Assembly (NCBI GenBank): GCA_013306675.1
Contig: JABLUY010000029.1
Span: 62,001 to 126,000, forward strand
DNA length: 64,000 nucleotides
DNA from: Thraustochytrium sp. TN22
Taxonomy: Eukaryota; Sar; Bigyra; Thraustochytrida; Thraustochytriidae
Direction of reading: 5' to 3'
The notes under the pieces were generated by a model that saw only the letters and a program-made list of their open reading frames with translations, was not told where the DNA came from and did not search any database. Both the position numbers and the translations under genes were made by a program. Below are positions 47,342 through 58,202 of the stretch, one piece after another; positions within the stretch are counted from its first letter, which is position 1, and every line of letters begins with the position of its first letter.

Positions 47342-49489
47342 TCAGCCCCGGTTGACCTTGCTGAGGAGACTCTTGAGGTCGCTAACCTGGTTCGGGGTGA
47401 GCTTAATGGGAGGGTCGTTGTTGCGACCAGCGGGCGGGATGGAGGGCCTGCCCTGCTGGGACCCTGACGAGGAAGAACCTAGCTGACTGCCGTAGGGCCC
47501 GCCAGGAGGCCTGGGCGGCGGCGCATTGCCGTACCCAGAGTCCTGGTAGCCATTACCGCCGCCGCCGCCGCCGCCGCCCTGAGGAGGTGGCGGGCGGTAG
47601 CCGCTGGGCGTGCCGTCAGATGGACCACCGTACCGGGACGGCTGCTGCTGCTGCTGCTGCTGCTGCTGTGGCGGCGGCTGCTGCTCGTAGTGCTGCGGGG
47701 GCGCGCCATAGCTCTGCGGCGGCGGCCCACCGTAGGAAACCTGATGCTGCTGCGGCGGCGGCGGCTGCGGCTGGCCATAGTAGCCCTGGTGCGGCGGCGG
47801 CGCTCCGTACGGCGACTGCTGCGGCGGCGCCCCGTACGACTGCTGCGGCGGCATCCCGTAGGAGGGCTGCTGGGGCGGCGGGGGCTGCGGCGGGTAGTGG
47901 CCGTAGCTGGGTGGCGGCGCCCCGTAAGCGTGCTGCGGCGGCGGCGCCTGCGGGGGTGGTGCGCCGTACTGCGGCGGCGCCCCGTAAGCGTGCTGCGGGG
48001 GAGGCGCGCCGTAGGGCGGGACCGGCTGGCTTGAATGGTGCTGTTGGCCATGCTGCGGCGCATGGTGGTGGTGCTGATGCTGGTGCTGCTGGTGCTGCTG
48101 CTGGCCGTAGGCAGGCGGCGCGCCGTACCCCGCGGCCGCGCCGCCGCCCCGCGGCGTGTAGGTGTAACCAAGCTTCTCCTCGGCTCGGATGATGCGGTCG
48201 CACATCTCGGGCAAGGTGGCGTCCACCGTGAAGCACTTGCCGCTGCTGTCGTGCTCGCGCAGAAACTTCATGGTGACGCGCTGCGTGCGGACACTATTGT
48301 TGCCGACGATGACGCCGTAGCGCGAGTTGTTCTTCTCCCACTCGCGAATCGCGGTGCCAAGATTGCGTCCGTCAGGCATCTCCAGCTTGAAGGGCACACC
48401 GGTTCCCTCCAAGATGCGGGCGGTCTCGTCTGCAAAGTCGCGCTGCCCGCGGCCCAAGAGCAAGAGCTTGACAATGTCGCCGTCAGTTGGGGGCGGGATG
48501 CCACCGCGATGCGCACCTGGGGGCGGCCCGCCATAAAAGTCGCGCGCCCGCGCCGGACTACGCTCGCGCTCGCGACGTCCGCCACGCCCATGACTCCGGT
48601 CGCGCTCCCGGTCCCGCGAGTCCCGGCCGCCGCGCCGATCGCGGTCGCGGTCGCGGTCACGGTCGCGGTCGCGATGCTCGCGGTGCTCGCGGTCGCTGCC
48701 GGGAGCTCCACGCTCCGGACCAGACCCGCGGTCGCGCCGCGCGCCGCGCTCCAGTGCATCGTTTGGCCCGCTCGACACCGGCTGCGGGTCAATCGGCTTC
48801 CCGCCCAGGTACATGCCCTTGGTCTGCATGGCGCCGCGCACGGCATCTGGGCTGTCAAATTGCACGAAGGCGTACTTGCGATGGTACGAGACCTCCTTGA
48901 TGTTGCCGTACTTGCTGTAGAGCTCGACGAGGTCATCCTCCGTCACAGTCTCCGTGTTGAGGTTGCCAACGAAAAGCCGGCTCGCATTGCGCTCCTCCGG
49001 GGTCTTGAAATCGTCCCCCTTGTCTTCGTAGAAGAGCTTGTTCGACGGCGTATGCGCCAACAGGCTGTCCGCCGCCTCGTTGCTGGCTGGCGGCGCAGGA
49101 CGCGCCGGCGGTGCTGGCTGCGCTGGCGGCGCAGGTTTGGCAGGCGGGGCAGGCGGAGCAGGCTGGGCAGGCTGGGCAGGCTGGGCAGGCTGGGCGGGCT
49201 GCTCGGTCTCGGCGGGCGCAGCGGCAGCAGCCGCAGCCTCGCCAGATGCCTGAGGAGCCACAGCGGCCGAGCCCTCGGTGCGGCCAGCGGTGCCAGAGTC
49301 CTGCTTCACGGCATCCTCCGTGGCACCGTTTGCGCCAGCGGTAGCGCCATCAGCAGCAGCGCCAGCGGTGGCCTCCCCAGCTGGGGCACTGTTCGTAGTT
49401 CCAGTCTGCGCTGCCTCGACAGGCGCGATCTGATCAGAAGGGGCTGCACCTTCGGTGGCAGGCCCAGGCACTGCAGTCTCGTCTGCCAT
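47342..49489 (-). CDS. RRM protein with NCOA5-like domain and prion-like tail
   Basis: 715 aa from MADETAVPGP. The N-terminal region is Ala/Pro/Glu-rich with (PAQPA)n repeats. The RRM has RNP2 LFVGNL and RNP1-like KYAFVQF. An Arg/Asp/Glu-rich stretch (RDRDRDRDRDRD) follows, then a domain reading DGDIVKLLLLGRGQRDFADE, VPFKLEMPDGRNLGTAIREW, YGVIVGNNSVRTQRVTMKFL. That resembles the anticodon-binding-like fold of human NCOA5 and of class II tRNA synthetases. The C-terminal 250 residues are Tyr/Gly/Pro/Gln (YGAPPQ-type repeats), a prion-like composition seen in proteins of RNA granules and splicing condensates. A nuclear RNA-processing role is likely but inferred. Confidence 0.8.
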   Translation of the reverse strand: MADETAVPGPATEGAAPSDQIAPVEAAQTGTTNSAPAGEATAGAAADGATAGANGATEDAVKQDSGTAGRTEGSAAVAPQASGEAAAAAAAPAETEQPAQPAQPAQPAQPAPPAPPAKPAPPAQPAPPARPAPPASNEAADSLLAHTPSNKLFYEDKGDDFKTPEERNASRLFVGNLNTETVTEDDLVELYSKYGNIKEVSYHRKYAFVQFDSPDAVRGAMQTKGMYLGGKPIDPQPVSSGPNDALERGARRDRGSGPERGAPGSDREHREHRDRDRDRDRDRDRRGGRDSRDRERDRSHGRGGRRERERSPARARDFYGGPPPGAHRGGIPPPTDGDIVKLLLLGRGQRDFADETARILEGTGVPFKLEMPDGRNLGTAIREWEKNNSRYGVIVGNNSVRTQRVTMKFLREHDSSGKCFTVDATLPEMCDRIIRAEEKLGYTYTPRGGGAAAGYGAPPAYGQQQHQQHQHQHHHHAPQHGQQHHSSQPVPPYGAPPPQHAYGAPPQYGAPPPQAPPPQHAYGAPPPSYGHYPPQPPPPQQPSYGMPPQQSYGAPPQQSPYGAPPPHQGYYGQPQPPPPQQHQVSYGGPPPQSYGAPPQHYEQQPPPQQQQQQQQQPSRYGGPSDGTPSGYRPPPPQGGGGGGGGNGYQDSGYGNAPPPRPPGGPYGSQLGSSSSGSQQGRPSIPPAGRNNDPPIKLTPNQVSDLKSLLSKVNRG

Positions 49490-49552
49490 GATATTGCAGG
49501 ACTCACGGCACAACGACGATACGGAACAAAAGTCACAGCGTGCGAAGCACGC

Positions 49553-49604
49553 TCGAGCTCAACTGGAGGGCAAACTTCTCGAGCTCAACTGGAGGGCAAA
49601 CTTC
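49553..49604. repeat. Perfect 26 bp tandem duplication
   Basis: Two identical adjacent copies of a 26-mer beginning TCGAGCTCAACTGG, about 65 bp upstream of the RRM gene start. Identity suggests a recent event. Confidence 0.9.
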
Positions 49605-50365
49605 AAGCCGCAGACGTGCTCGGCGGGCACCGCGTGCCAGTAACAACCACGTGTGAAGAGGAGAGTCCAAAGAGGCGCCGTACGACGCTACGCTACGCTA
49701 CGCGGCGCGACGAGGCACAACGAGGCGTAACGAGGCGCGACGCGAGATAGCGCGCGCGCCGAGGAGTAGGGTTAGAAGAGCGAAGGCGAGCGAGCGCGTC
49801 AAGCCGCCGCTTACTCTCCTTTCAAAACCAAGGCGCAGCCGCAGCGCCCAACAGCCAGCCAGCCAGCCAGCTACGCCTATGTAGCTCGCTCACTCACTCG
49901 CCACCGCCCGCGGCCGCTTCCCGCCACGCGAGCGCCTGCCGCCCGCACGCAACCGAAGAGAAGATGACCACCGACGGGCCGGCCGAACGTCTCGTCGGCT
50001 CCGCCGTTCGCTTCGCTTCGAGAAACCAGGACAGGAAACTACAAACCGCTGCTTCGCGCGCGCCGCCGGCTGGCCGGCAGCGCCGCGCCGCGCCGCGCCG
50101 CGCCGCGCCGCGCCCGCGCCGCCCTCTACGCCGCGCCGCTCTGCTGGCGGCGCCGGTGGTTGGTTGCGCCGCGCGTTGATCGTTGTTTGCAGACGCTCCG
50201 CTGGCGCCCGCCGCTGACTCGGAGCCTGAGTTAGGGTCCGGTCGGGGTCGATCCTTTTTCCCGCGTCGCGGGGCACGCGGGGCGCCCCGTATCCGCCTCC
50301 TCGCAAGCGGCTGCCGCCGCCACCGCGTGCGATCCAAAGTCGCTCGCGCGCTCGGTCTCGCTTTC

Positions 50366-50455
50366 TCGCTTGCGCGCTTGCGCGCTTGCGCGCTTGCGCG
50401 CTTGCGCGCCTGCCTGCGCGCTTGCGCGCTTGCGTGCTTGCGTGCTTGCGCGGGC
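50366..50455. repeat. (GCGCTTGC)n octamer array
   Basis: About ten imperfect octamers forming the immediate 5' leader of the glucosyltransferase gene. Confidence 0.88.
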
Positions 50456-50462
50456 CGGGCCC

Positions 50463-52049
50463 ATGGACGAGGACGGGCTGGCGCAGCGGGCGCTGGTCGC
50501 GCTGCTGCTGGCGGTCCTGGGCGGCCTGGTGTACCGCACGGCGGCGGCGCGGCGGGCCAAGGGCCAGGAGACCGCCAGCTTTGTGAAGGTGGGCGCGCCG
50601 GGCGCCGCGACGCTCCGACTGCCGGTGCAGCGCTGGGTGCGCCGACCGAGCCGCGGGGAGGATGCGGGCCTCGTCGCGCTGCTCTGCTATGGCACGCGTG
50701 GCGACGTGGAGCCGATGATCGCGCTCGCCGAGCGGCTCCAAGTGGTGGGGATGCGACCCCGCCTGTGCGCGCCGGGCTGCTACCGCGCGCTCGTGGAAGA
50801 GGCCGGCATTCCCTTTGTGCGCGTTGGCGGCGAGAAGGTCGAGCAGCCGGAGTCCATCTTCCGCGCAGATCGCGGATCCATCGCGGACGTTCTTGACGTC
50901 CTCGCAAAGGTGTATCCGACGCTGGGCCGCGAGAGCCTGCATGCAGCACAAGGAGCCACAGCCATCGTCTGCCAGGCGCTCACGCGGTCCCTGGCCATGC
51001 ACATTGCAGAGAAGATGCGCATTCCCTGCTTCTGTGCGCACTTTGTCGCCTCAGATGTTTCAACCGGCGACTTCCCGCCCTGCGAGTACCTGGCGATCTC
51101 ACGCCAACTCGCGCCGCGCTTGGGCCCGGTGCTCTCCCGTGGCTTTCATCACGCTCTGTATATATGGCGGCAGCTTGTCATTGTGCGCGGCGCGCTAGCG
51201 ACAGGTTTGGCCAAGGCCGACGCGGCCTATCGCAGAGACGACGTGGGTCTACCACCAGCCGACCCGCTTCAGACCGTGCGAGATACCAATTCGCAGCCCG
51301 CCTTCCACGCCTACGCGGCTGAAGTGCAGCCGCGACCGGACGACTGGCCAGCGAATGTCATGGTGTGCGGGTTTTGGCGGCGGCGGCGGGAGCAGCTGCA
51401 GCACCAGCACCAGCACCAGCACCGGCGCCAGGAAGGGGACCTGCACCCAACAGCACAGGCAGTTCTGGCCGAGATTTCGCTCTTTGCTGCCGCCGCCGAG
51501 AAGGAACCTAGTGGCCGCATCGTACTCGTCACTTTTGGCAGTATGCAGCTGCGCGCAGGCCTCGACCAGGCGCTGAAAGCCATCGTGCACGCAGCGCGCT
51601 CCCTGGGCTGCTGGGTCATTGTGCAGGGCAACCTGGATTGGGACGAGGGAGACGGGCGGGTCCTTCACGTGCAGGGCTCGCTCCCTTACAACGAGGTCTT
51701 CCCGCTGTGCGCCTGCATTGTGCACCATGGCGGCGCGGGCACGACCGCGTGCGCCCTGTATGCCGGAGTGCCAGCGCTCGTTCTTCCTGTGTTGCAGTGG
51801 TCTGATCAGCCGTACTGGGCCTCCCGTGTAGAAGCCTTGGGCTGCGGCGCGACCCTCTCTCGCAACGCTGCAGAAAACGAGGGAACGCGTGGTCTCGTCG
51901 CTGTCTTGGATCGCGTGCTCGCACCGGCCACCAAGTCTCGAGCCCAAGACCTTGCAGGCCGGCTCGCTGCGGCGCCGGACGGGGCGTTATTCGCTGCGAA
52001 CGTGCTCAAGGCGTACTGCGATAAGCTGCAAACGATCCACACGGAGTAG
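50463..52049 (+). CDS. GT1 glycosyltransferase, sterol 3-beta-glucosyltransferase-like
   Basis: 528 aa. An N-terminal helix (ALVALLLAVLGGLVY) suggests a membrane anchor. The acceptor half starts with CYGTRGDVEPMIALAERLQV (about residue 75), the TRGDVxP signature of sterol glucosyltransferases (UGT80/Atg26). The donor half has VTFGSM and the PSPG-like block HHGGAGTTACALYAGVPALV, then LQWSDQPYWASRVEALGCGA (about 420-460). The HHGGAGTT and DQPxWxxRV residues bind UDP-sugar. A Gln/His insert (QHQHQHQHRR) sits between the halves. The acceptor could be a sterol, another lipid or a small molecule. The ATG follows an octamer-repeat leader whose open frame is not credible protein. Confidence 0.84.
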   Translation: MDEDGLAQRALVALLLAVLGGLVYRTAAARRAKGQETASFVKVGAPGAATLRLPVQRWVRRPSRGEDAGLVALLCYGTRGDVEPMIALAERLQVVGMRPRLCAPGCYRALVEEAGIPFVRVGGEKVEQPESIFRADRGSIADVLDVLAKVYPTLGRESLHAAQGATAIVCQALTRSLAMHIAEKMRIPCFCAHFVASDVSTGDFPPCEYLAISRQLAPRLGPVLSRGFHHALYIWRQLVIVRGALATGLAKADAAYRRDDVGLPPADPLQTVRDTNSQPAFHAYAAEVQPRPDDWPANVMVCGFWRRRREQLQHQHQHQHRRQEGDLHPTAQAVLAEISLFAAAAEKEPSGRIVLVTFGSMQLRAGLDQALKAIVHAARSLGCWVIVQGNLDWDEGDGRVLHVQGSLPYNEVFPLCACIVHHGGAGTTACALYAGVPALVLPVLQWSDQPYWASRVEALGCGATLSRNAAENEGTRGLVAVLDRVLAPATKSRAQDLAGRLAAAPDGALFAANVLKAYCDKLQTIHTE

Positions 52050-52247
52050 GCTATGGTCGTCCTGAGCGGTCGCAGCGTGAGCCTGACAAAACTTCATTGA
52101 CTCAACATTCGACGCTCTCTATCCCAAGATTTTAGGCCGAAGAGCCTCCAAATTTCTCTCTCGGAGATTTCCTCTCTGAAGGTCCGCGGATCGCAGCCTT
52201 GACGTGCCCGGGGCGGATCGTCCTCGTCCTCGTCGTCGTCCTCGTCT

Positions 52248-52281
<34 letters not shown>

Positions 52282-52318
52282 GCAAACCTCTTCCGCGCCG
52301 GAGGGCGGGGGCACTGCC

Positions 52319-52363
<45 letters not shown>

Positions 52364-52466
52364 CGCGGCGGGCGGCGGGAGGAACGCACTCGCTGGCAGC
52401 GGCACGTGGCGCGCCCTGCACGGTCCGAGCCACGCAGGCGGCATCAGTTGAACAAGGTCACCCACC
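52050..52466. other. WDR24 leader with trinucleotide and hexanucleotide repeats
   Basis: It holds (GTC)n at about 52219-52281 and (GGGCGC)n at about 52319-52362. Open frames translate to Val or Ala/Gly runs and are not genes. Confidence 0.65.
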
Positions 52467-55426
52467 ATGACCGCGCCAACGCTGCTCTACATGGGAGCCG
52501 CCGCGGCGGGTGGCGGCACGGCGGCCGAGGTGACGCACCGGGTGAAACCGCAGGGCGCCAAGAGCATGGACCTGAGCGCGGACCAGCAGCTGCTGGCCAT
52601 GGGCATGAACTCGAGCCTGACGCTGGTCCGCGTCATGAATCGCTATCAGACGCTGCGTGACGAAGAGCCGCACCTGGTGCGCGACACCAAGCACGGGGCC
52701 GGAGGCCAACTCACCAAGGTGAAATTCAACCCAACGCTGCCCCGCGCGCACCAGCTCGCCACCATGAGCTCGAGCGGAGCGGTGGGCATCTGGGACGTGA
52801 GGCACTACTCGAGCGGGTTCTGGGAGCCCGAGAACGTCCTGAACCACAACTCCGCAGTGAACTGCATAGCATGGCACTACAGCGATCCGGAGACGCTGCT
52901 GACCGGGTCCAAGGGGTCAATCAAGTTCTGGGATCTGCGCGTGCGCTCGGGCAAGCCCAACTTTGAGATCAACCCGCAGCGCGGCACGGTGCGCGACCTG
53001 CAGTTCCGCAAGGAGGAGGGCAGCGTGCATTTTGCGGTTGCTCTCGAGGACAATGGAGTCGTGCAGATCTGGGACGTTCGCCACAACTCTGAGAAGGACA
53101 AGCCGGTCCTGGAGTACAAGAACGTGCACACCAAGACGTACACGGTGGACTGGAATCCGGAGCTGAGCCATCTGCTGGCGAGCGGCGGCGAGGACGGCTG
53201 GATCAACGTGTGGGACACCAACAAGGAGAAAAAGGCGCCGCGGGCGCAGATGCAACGTGCGCCGGCGCAGCAAGACGATCTGCTGGACGGGCCGCCGTCG
53301 CGCAGCTCGCTGGGGCACGCGCGAATCAGCAGCACTGGCAGCGACGCCCCGTTTCCCGGCGGCGGCCCGGGTTCGGTGGCCTCATCTGTGCAGACCACGA
53401 GCGATGTCAGGCGGCTGAAACGGCGCGCGATGCAGTCCGCTTTGTACCGCATCAAGACCCCGGATCGTACGGTGATGCGCATCAAGTGGCGGCCGCAGCA
53501 CCCGTACCAGCTGGCGGCGAGCTCGCTCAAGAGCCCGACAATCGACATTTGGAACGTGCTGGAGCCTGATGTGCCCGTGGCCACGATCGCGCCCGTCGAG
53601 CGATCGCAGCACGCGACTGACTTCCTCTGGCTGGACCCGTTTTTGGATCCCAACGACGTCCTGAGCTCCTCCTTGTACCAGTCGCAGTGGTGGCCTACAA
53701 AGGAAGACAACGACGACGAGGATGACTTCGATGGAGTCTTGGAGCGCGAGGAGGACGTGGAGCGCTTGCGCGCGCTTGCGCGGCCGGACGGCTCGCACCG
53801 TGCCGGAAGTGGGCGCGCAGTCCTGCCGCAGCAGAGCCGACACGGGTTGGACCCACCCACGATCGCGACGGGCCCGGGCCGGCTTGCCTCGCCATTGCTC
53901 GAGGCGCGGCCGCCCAGCCCTGCGCCCTCTGTGCCGGATTCGATCATTTCGCACCGCGCAGCGAACACCGTGGCCCTGGGCGCCCCCGAGCAGGAGGCCT
54001 TCAAGCGACTGCAGCAGCGCTTCCGCAAATACAGGCACCGGCACCCGTCGGACGAGGTGGCCAAGCACAGTTGGTGCTGTCTGCTGGCGCTGTCGCCGGG
54101 CAACACCGCGAGCGTGCTCGCGCTTCGCAGCGTGCAGCGCGCGGTAAAGCCTCTGCAAAAGTACAAGTCCGCGGCGCTGAGCCTCTCCGTCAAGGCGAGG
54201 CTCGCTGCGCACCACGAACATATCCCGTTCATGCGCGTGTCGGGCGCTTTGCTGGTGAATCATGCGCTGCAACCGGAGCAACTACCGCCGCGGCCAGCCA
54301 ACCTGCTGCGCATCTTTGGCGCCCCGGCCATGCGCAAGCGCGAGGGTGCGCCCCAGCCCTCCTTTGCGGACTCCATCCTCGGTTTCGACGCGGAGCAGTT
54401 CGTTGCGCTGGCGCAGGGGTACAAGACGCCGAGCACTCTACTTGAAAGCGACGAGGGCATCGCGCTCTTGGAGATGCACCAGCGGCGTCATCGAGGCCTC
54501 CTGAACTACTCCATGGACGGCCGTGCGCGCAGCGGTGCGGGTCAAGCCACTGCGAGCCCGCCGGGCCGCAGAAGACGGCGCAACTCTGATGCCTCGGTGT
54601 CAGGCGCGGATGGCCCGCAGCGGCGAATGCCGCAGCCGTACGGCAGGCAGATTCCGGACGAGGAAAACGCCGTGGCCCAAAAGGAGCTGCTGAATCAACA
54701 GGCCATTCTGACGGCGTGCTGTGAGCACAACGCCAAGGTCGCCCTGGCGGCTGGCGCCTACGTCCAGGCGCAGGTGTGGCGCCTCGTCATGCTGCTGCAC
54801 GCGCCCCAGAGCGTACATATGGAGGTGGAGGACCGTCTAGGCCCGGCCCTCGCGCTGCCGCCGCCGTTTTCATCATTGCGACACCGCGCGATGAGCTATG
54901 CGAGCCAGTCCAGCGGGGACTCGAGCACGGTGCTCCTGGGCGGCCTCCACCGGCAGCACACCGGGGAGACAAGTCTAGGCGGCGCAAGCGGGAGCAGCAA
55001 GGAGCGCAGTTTTGATGCATCATCGGATGTCCACTTGGAAGGATCGGCAAGCGTGCCGCTCAACAGCTCGCTCCGCAGCACAATGCACCCGGGCGGTGGC
55101 GGCGTGTTCGGGTCGACGTCGACGCCTTCGGCGGTGCGTGATCCCCATCCTCAAGGGCCTAAACTCAACATCGGGGCTTCCCCGTCCACCGCGCCGCGCA
55201 AGCACGTCCGCACTCACAGCGCCAACAGTGCGCAGCTGGCCACGACTGGTACGGGCCAGGATGTCCTCACACCGGGGAGCTCGTCCACGTGGGGACCGAG
55301 TCGTGCCCGAACCATGTCGAATGCCTCCCTCGGGGTCTTGGACGCCGGATTGGACGCGGTTGGTGTGGTGCGCATGCAGCAGGAACTTGACATGCACCCA
55401 GCGCAAGCGCAGAACGCACAGGGCGT

Positions 55427-55474
<48 letters not shown>

Positions 55475-57488
55475 TCAACAGCAGCACCAGCACCAGCACC
55501 AGCAGCAGCTTGCACAGACTGTCAATGTGGATCAGCAGCCTCAGCACTTGGACAAAGAGCTACTGCAAGGCTCCCATGACCCTACGAGGGGAGTACCAAG
55601 CAAAAGAAACAAGAGCAGGCTCGACAGCAAGGAGCACGGGGCGGGGCATGAGCAGAAGCAAGAGCGTATCCAAGTGGCGGTGGACACGCCTTCTGAAGAG
55701 CGCGAGCGGGAAAAGCACACCCAGCTCCTGGAGCAGCCGCAACAGGCCGCCGAGGCGGGGACGGAGGCGACAGCGACGCACGAGAACCCCACGGGGGGCG
55801 TCGGAGGCATGGATGTGTCAGGCGGAGGCGGCGAGGAGAGCAAGCACATGCACGAGCGCGAGCCGTCGCGTGAGCAGGTCGAGATCGTGCCGGAAGAGCC
55901 AAGGATGGCGGAGGACGTGCAATTTGAAGAACCATTCAGCATCGCGGCGGCGCGAACTCTTCTGTGGCGGCCGGAGAGCATTAACCTCCTGTGCCGTTTG
56001 AACGTGGCGGTGCCGCTGGACGAGTCCCAGTTCGCACTCTCGTCCAAGATCCTGGAGGGCGACGTGCAGGAGCTGTCGGACGCGCTGGAGCTGGCCAAGC
56101 CGCCCATTCTGCCAAGCCCGATGCCCAAAGGCCACCAGAAGATGCGCCGTCTGCACCGCATGCAGCGGCGGCAACGCTTCATTCACTACTACCAGCAAAT
56201 GTACACGACACAGATGCAGGTGCAAGCCGTGGCGCCCGTGCGCGGTCCAGTGGCGGCCGTGCCGCTCTTTGATCCTGCACTGCGCGCGTTGGAGGCAACC
56301 GAGCACAGCCACCGCGGCGAGCGGCGGCAGCGGCGGTCTAGCGGTGACATGAGACAGGGCTCGGCGCCGTCGCAACACCCGGAGGCGAGCACGGGCCAGG
56401 ACCAGGACGTCGCGGAGACCTCTTTGCACCGGCCCAGGCACCAGCACCAGCACCACCAGCACCAGCATCGTCATCGCCACCACCACCGCCACCACCGACA
56501 TCACCATCAATCTGCAGCGGACCGCCTCCCCCCTTCTCACCACCACCACCACGACGGGGGGCAGGCCTCTGAGGACGTGACGTTCCGGCACCCGATGCAC
56601 GAATTTGCCGAATTGGACCTGTACCACAGCGCGCAGGGTGAGCTCGCGCAGGGCGGGCGCACGGCCGGACGCCTGGACGAAGTGGAGGACGAGGACGACC
56701 ACGACGGCGAATCGGACCGCGTGGCTGCAGGCGGCAGTCGCAGACGTCGCGATGAGCGGGAGGAGGCTGGCAACGGCGACGCCGGGCCGGACACGGAGAG
56801 CGAGGGTGGGGTCAGCAACAGCAGCAGATTTGAGGCGCCGCCGCCCCTGCTCAACAGCGTGCCGCCGCTGAGCTGGGTGGGCATGTCGGAGGAGCAGCTC
56901 ATGAATGGCGAGGTCATGCTGTCACCGTTCCAAATCGTGACGCAGAACAAGAGCAAGCTCAAGTCGGAGTTGGTGCACGAGATCTTGGAGCACCATGCCG
57001 ACATCGGCGACGTGCAGACGTGCTCGATGCTGCTGTTGGTGCTGGGTGACCTCCTCGAACCGGCGGTGGGCGAGGTGAGGCGGCGCAAGTGGCTCTGCTC
57101 ATACGTGGACCTGCTGCAACAGCTGCGCGAGTTCTCGGTGGCGGCGCGCGTCATCTCGGCGTGTCAGGACGCGGAGGTGGAGCGGTGCTACCAGATGGAG
57201 AGCATGGTTGCGGAGGGCTGCAGCTTCTGCATGCGGTCGGATCCAACGAACCGCATCACCAAGAAGGAGCACAACTTCCACGGCTTCTGCGGGACGTGCA
57301 AGAATGTGGTGAGTCGATGCGCCATTTGCGAGCAAGCTGTCAAGGGTGTCTTCGTGTGGTGTCAAGTCTGCGGCCACGCCGGCCATCTCGACCACATGAC
57401 GGAGTGGTTTCGCACTGAGTCGACCTGCCCGACCGGCTGTGGCTGCACATGCAAGTTGGACTCGCGCGGAAGCGAAGAGGATGCCTGA
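52467..57488 (+). CDS. WDR24: WDR24/Sea2 subunit of GATOR2 (SEA) complex
   Basis: 1,673 aa in one exon, about twice human WDR24 (790). The N-terminal WD40 propeller has IWDVRHYSSGFWEPENVL, LTGSKGSIKFWDLRVRSGKP, VVQIWDVRHNSEKDK and ASGGEDGWINVWDTNKEK. The C-terminal zinc module (about 1585-1670) reads CSFCMRSDP, CGTCKNVVSRCAICEQAVKG, FVWCQVCGHAGHLDHMTEWF and CPTGCGCTC. The VWCQVCxHxGHLxHxxxW and CPxGCGxxC patterns are diagnostic for WDR24. GATOR2 activates TORC1 at the lysosome or vacuole in response to amino acids. The middle is swollen by a poly-Gln run, a (HQ/HH)n run and acidic and Ser-rich disorder. The alpha-solenoid segment (ILEHHADIGDVQTCSMLLLV) lies just before the zinc module. Confidence 0.93.
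55428..55509 (+). repeat. (CAG)n polyglutamine tract in WDR24
   Basis: About 19 Gln codons, nearly pure CAG, followed by His/Gln alternation. Expected to vary between strains. Confidence 0.92.
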
Positions 57489-57523
57489 GAGGTACGGGCC
57501 CTCGCAGGGCACTGCGACACACT

Positions 57524-57640
57524 GCAATGCGATGCGATGCGATGCGATGCGATGCGATGCGATGCGATGCGATGCGATGCGATGCAATGCGATGCGATGC
57601 GATGCGATGCGATGCGATGCGACGCGATGCAATGCAATGT
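57524..57640. repeat. (GATGC)n pentanucleotide array
   Basis: About 23 GATGC units with a few GCAATGC variants, in the 276 bp between the convergent WDR24 and eS12 genes. A shorter (GCTGT)n run follows at about 57698-57727. The five-base unit leaves all frames open, which creates spurious open frames. Confidence 0.93.
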
Positions 57641-57764
57641 GTAGTGTTTGTGTGATGATAAGATGAAGACATGTGAAAGCCAACGGGAAAGGCCCGCTGT
57701 GCTGTGCTGTGCTGTGCTGTGCTGTGCGCAGTGCTGTGCTAAAAAAAGACTCAGATCGCTTAGA

Positions 57765-58202
57765 TTAGGCGTTCTTGAGGTAGTCGAGCAGGTAGTTGAG
57801 CGCAGGAGACTCCTCCCCGAAGTCGGTGATGACGGCGCACGAGCAGCCGACCACGCGGGTAGCCGCGCCCTCGGCGTCGATCTTGCACAGACCGCACCAC
57901 TGGCCGAGCTCCTTGCGGTCGGTGACCTTGATGAGCGGCACGTCGTGCTCGGCGCAGAGCGCCACAATAAGCTTCTTGTACGCCTCCTCCTCGCAGTTCT
58001 CCGCGAGGCAGCACAGGCGCGCGGCCTTGCTGTCGAGCGCCTTGCAGCACTCGTGCAGGCCGCGGCGGAGCCCATCGTTGTACATGGACTTCTTCAGCAC
58101 CGCCTGCAGCGCCGTCATGGGCGTCAGGTCCTCCACCGGCACATCCTCCACCGGCGTCGTCTCCTGGACCTCCTCGCCCATCTGCACGTCCTCGTCGGCC
58201 AT
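57765..58202 (-). CDS. RPS12: 40S ribosomal protein eS12
   Basis: 145 aa, the usual length (human 132). It starts [14 protein letters not shown]; the N-terminal extension is acidic, as in other eukaryotes. The L7Ae-like core is clear: [96 protein letters not shown]. It sits at the beak of the small subunit. A GGCA-type run lies about 100 bp before the ATG on the coding strand. Confidence 0.96.
   Translation of the reverse strand: MADEDVQMGEEVQETTPVEDVPVEDLTPMTALQAVLKKSMYNDGLRRGLHECCKALDSKAARLCCLAENCEEEAYKKLIVALCAEHDVPLIKVTDRKELGQWCGLCKIDAEGAATRVVGCSCAVITDFGEESPALNYLLDYLKNA

Larger units (their letters stand above)
49490..50462. other. Divergent spacer of the RRM and glucosyltransferase genes
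   Basis: 973 bp. It holds a perfect 26 bp tandem duplication (49553-49604), ACGCT/ACGAGGC runs (about 49683-49745), GCCGC runs, and a (GCGCTTGC)n array at about 50366-50455 that ends just before the glucosyltransferase ATG. No gene was seen. Confidence 0.6.

Noticed and set aside
52199-52466. Poly-Val frame before WDR24
   Set aside because: It is a read of the (GTC)n microsatellite in the leader; no protein features.
57340-57683. Open frames with HRIASHRIAS-type translation
   Set aside because: They are read-through of the GATGC pentamer array, which cannot produce stops in most frames.
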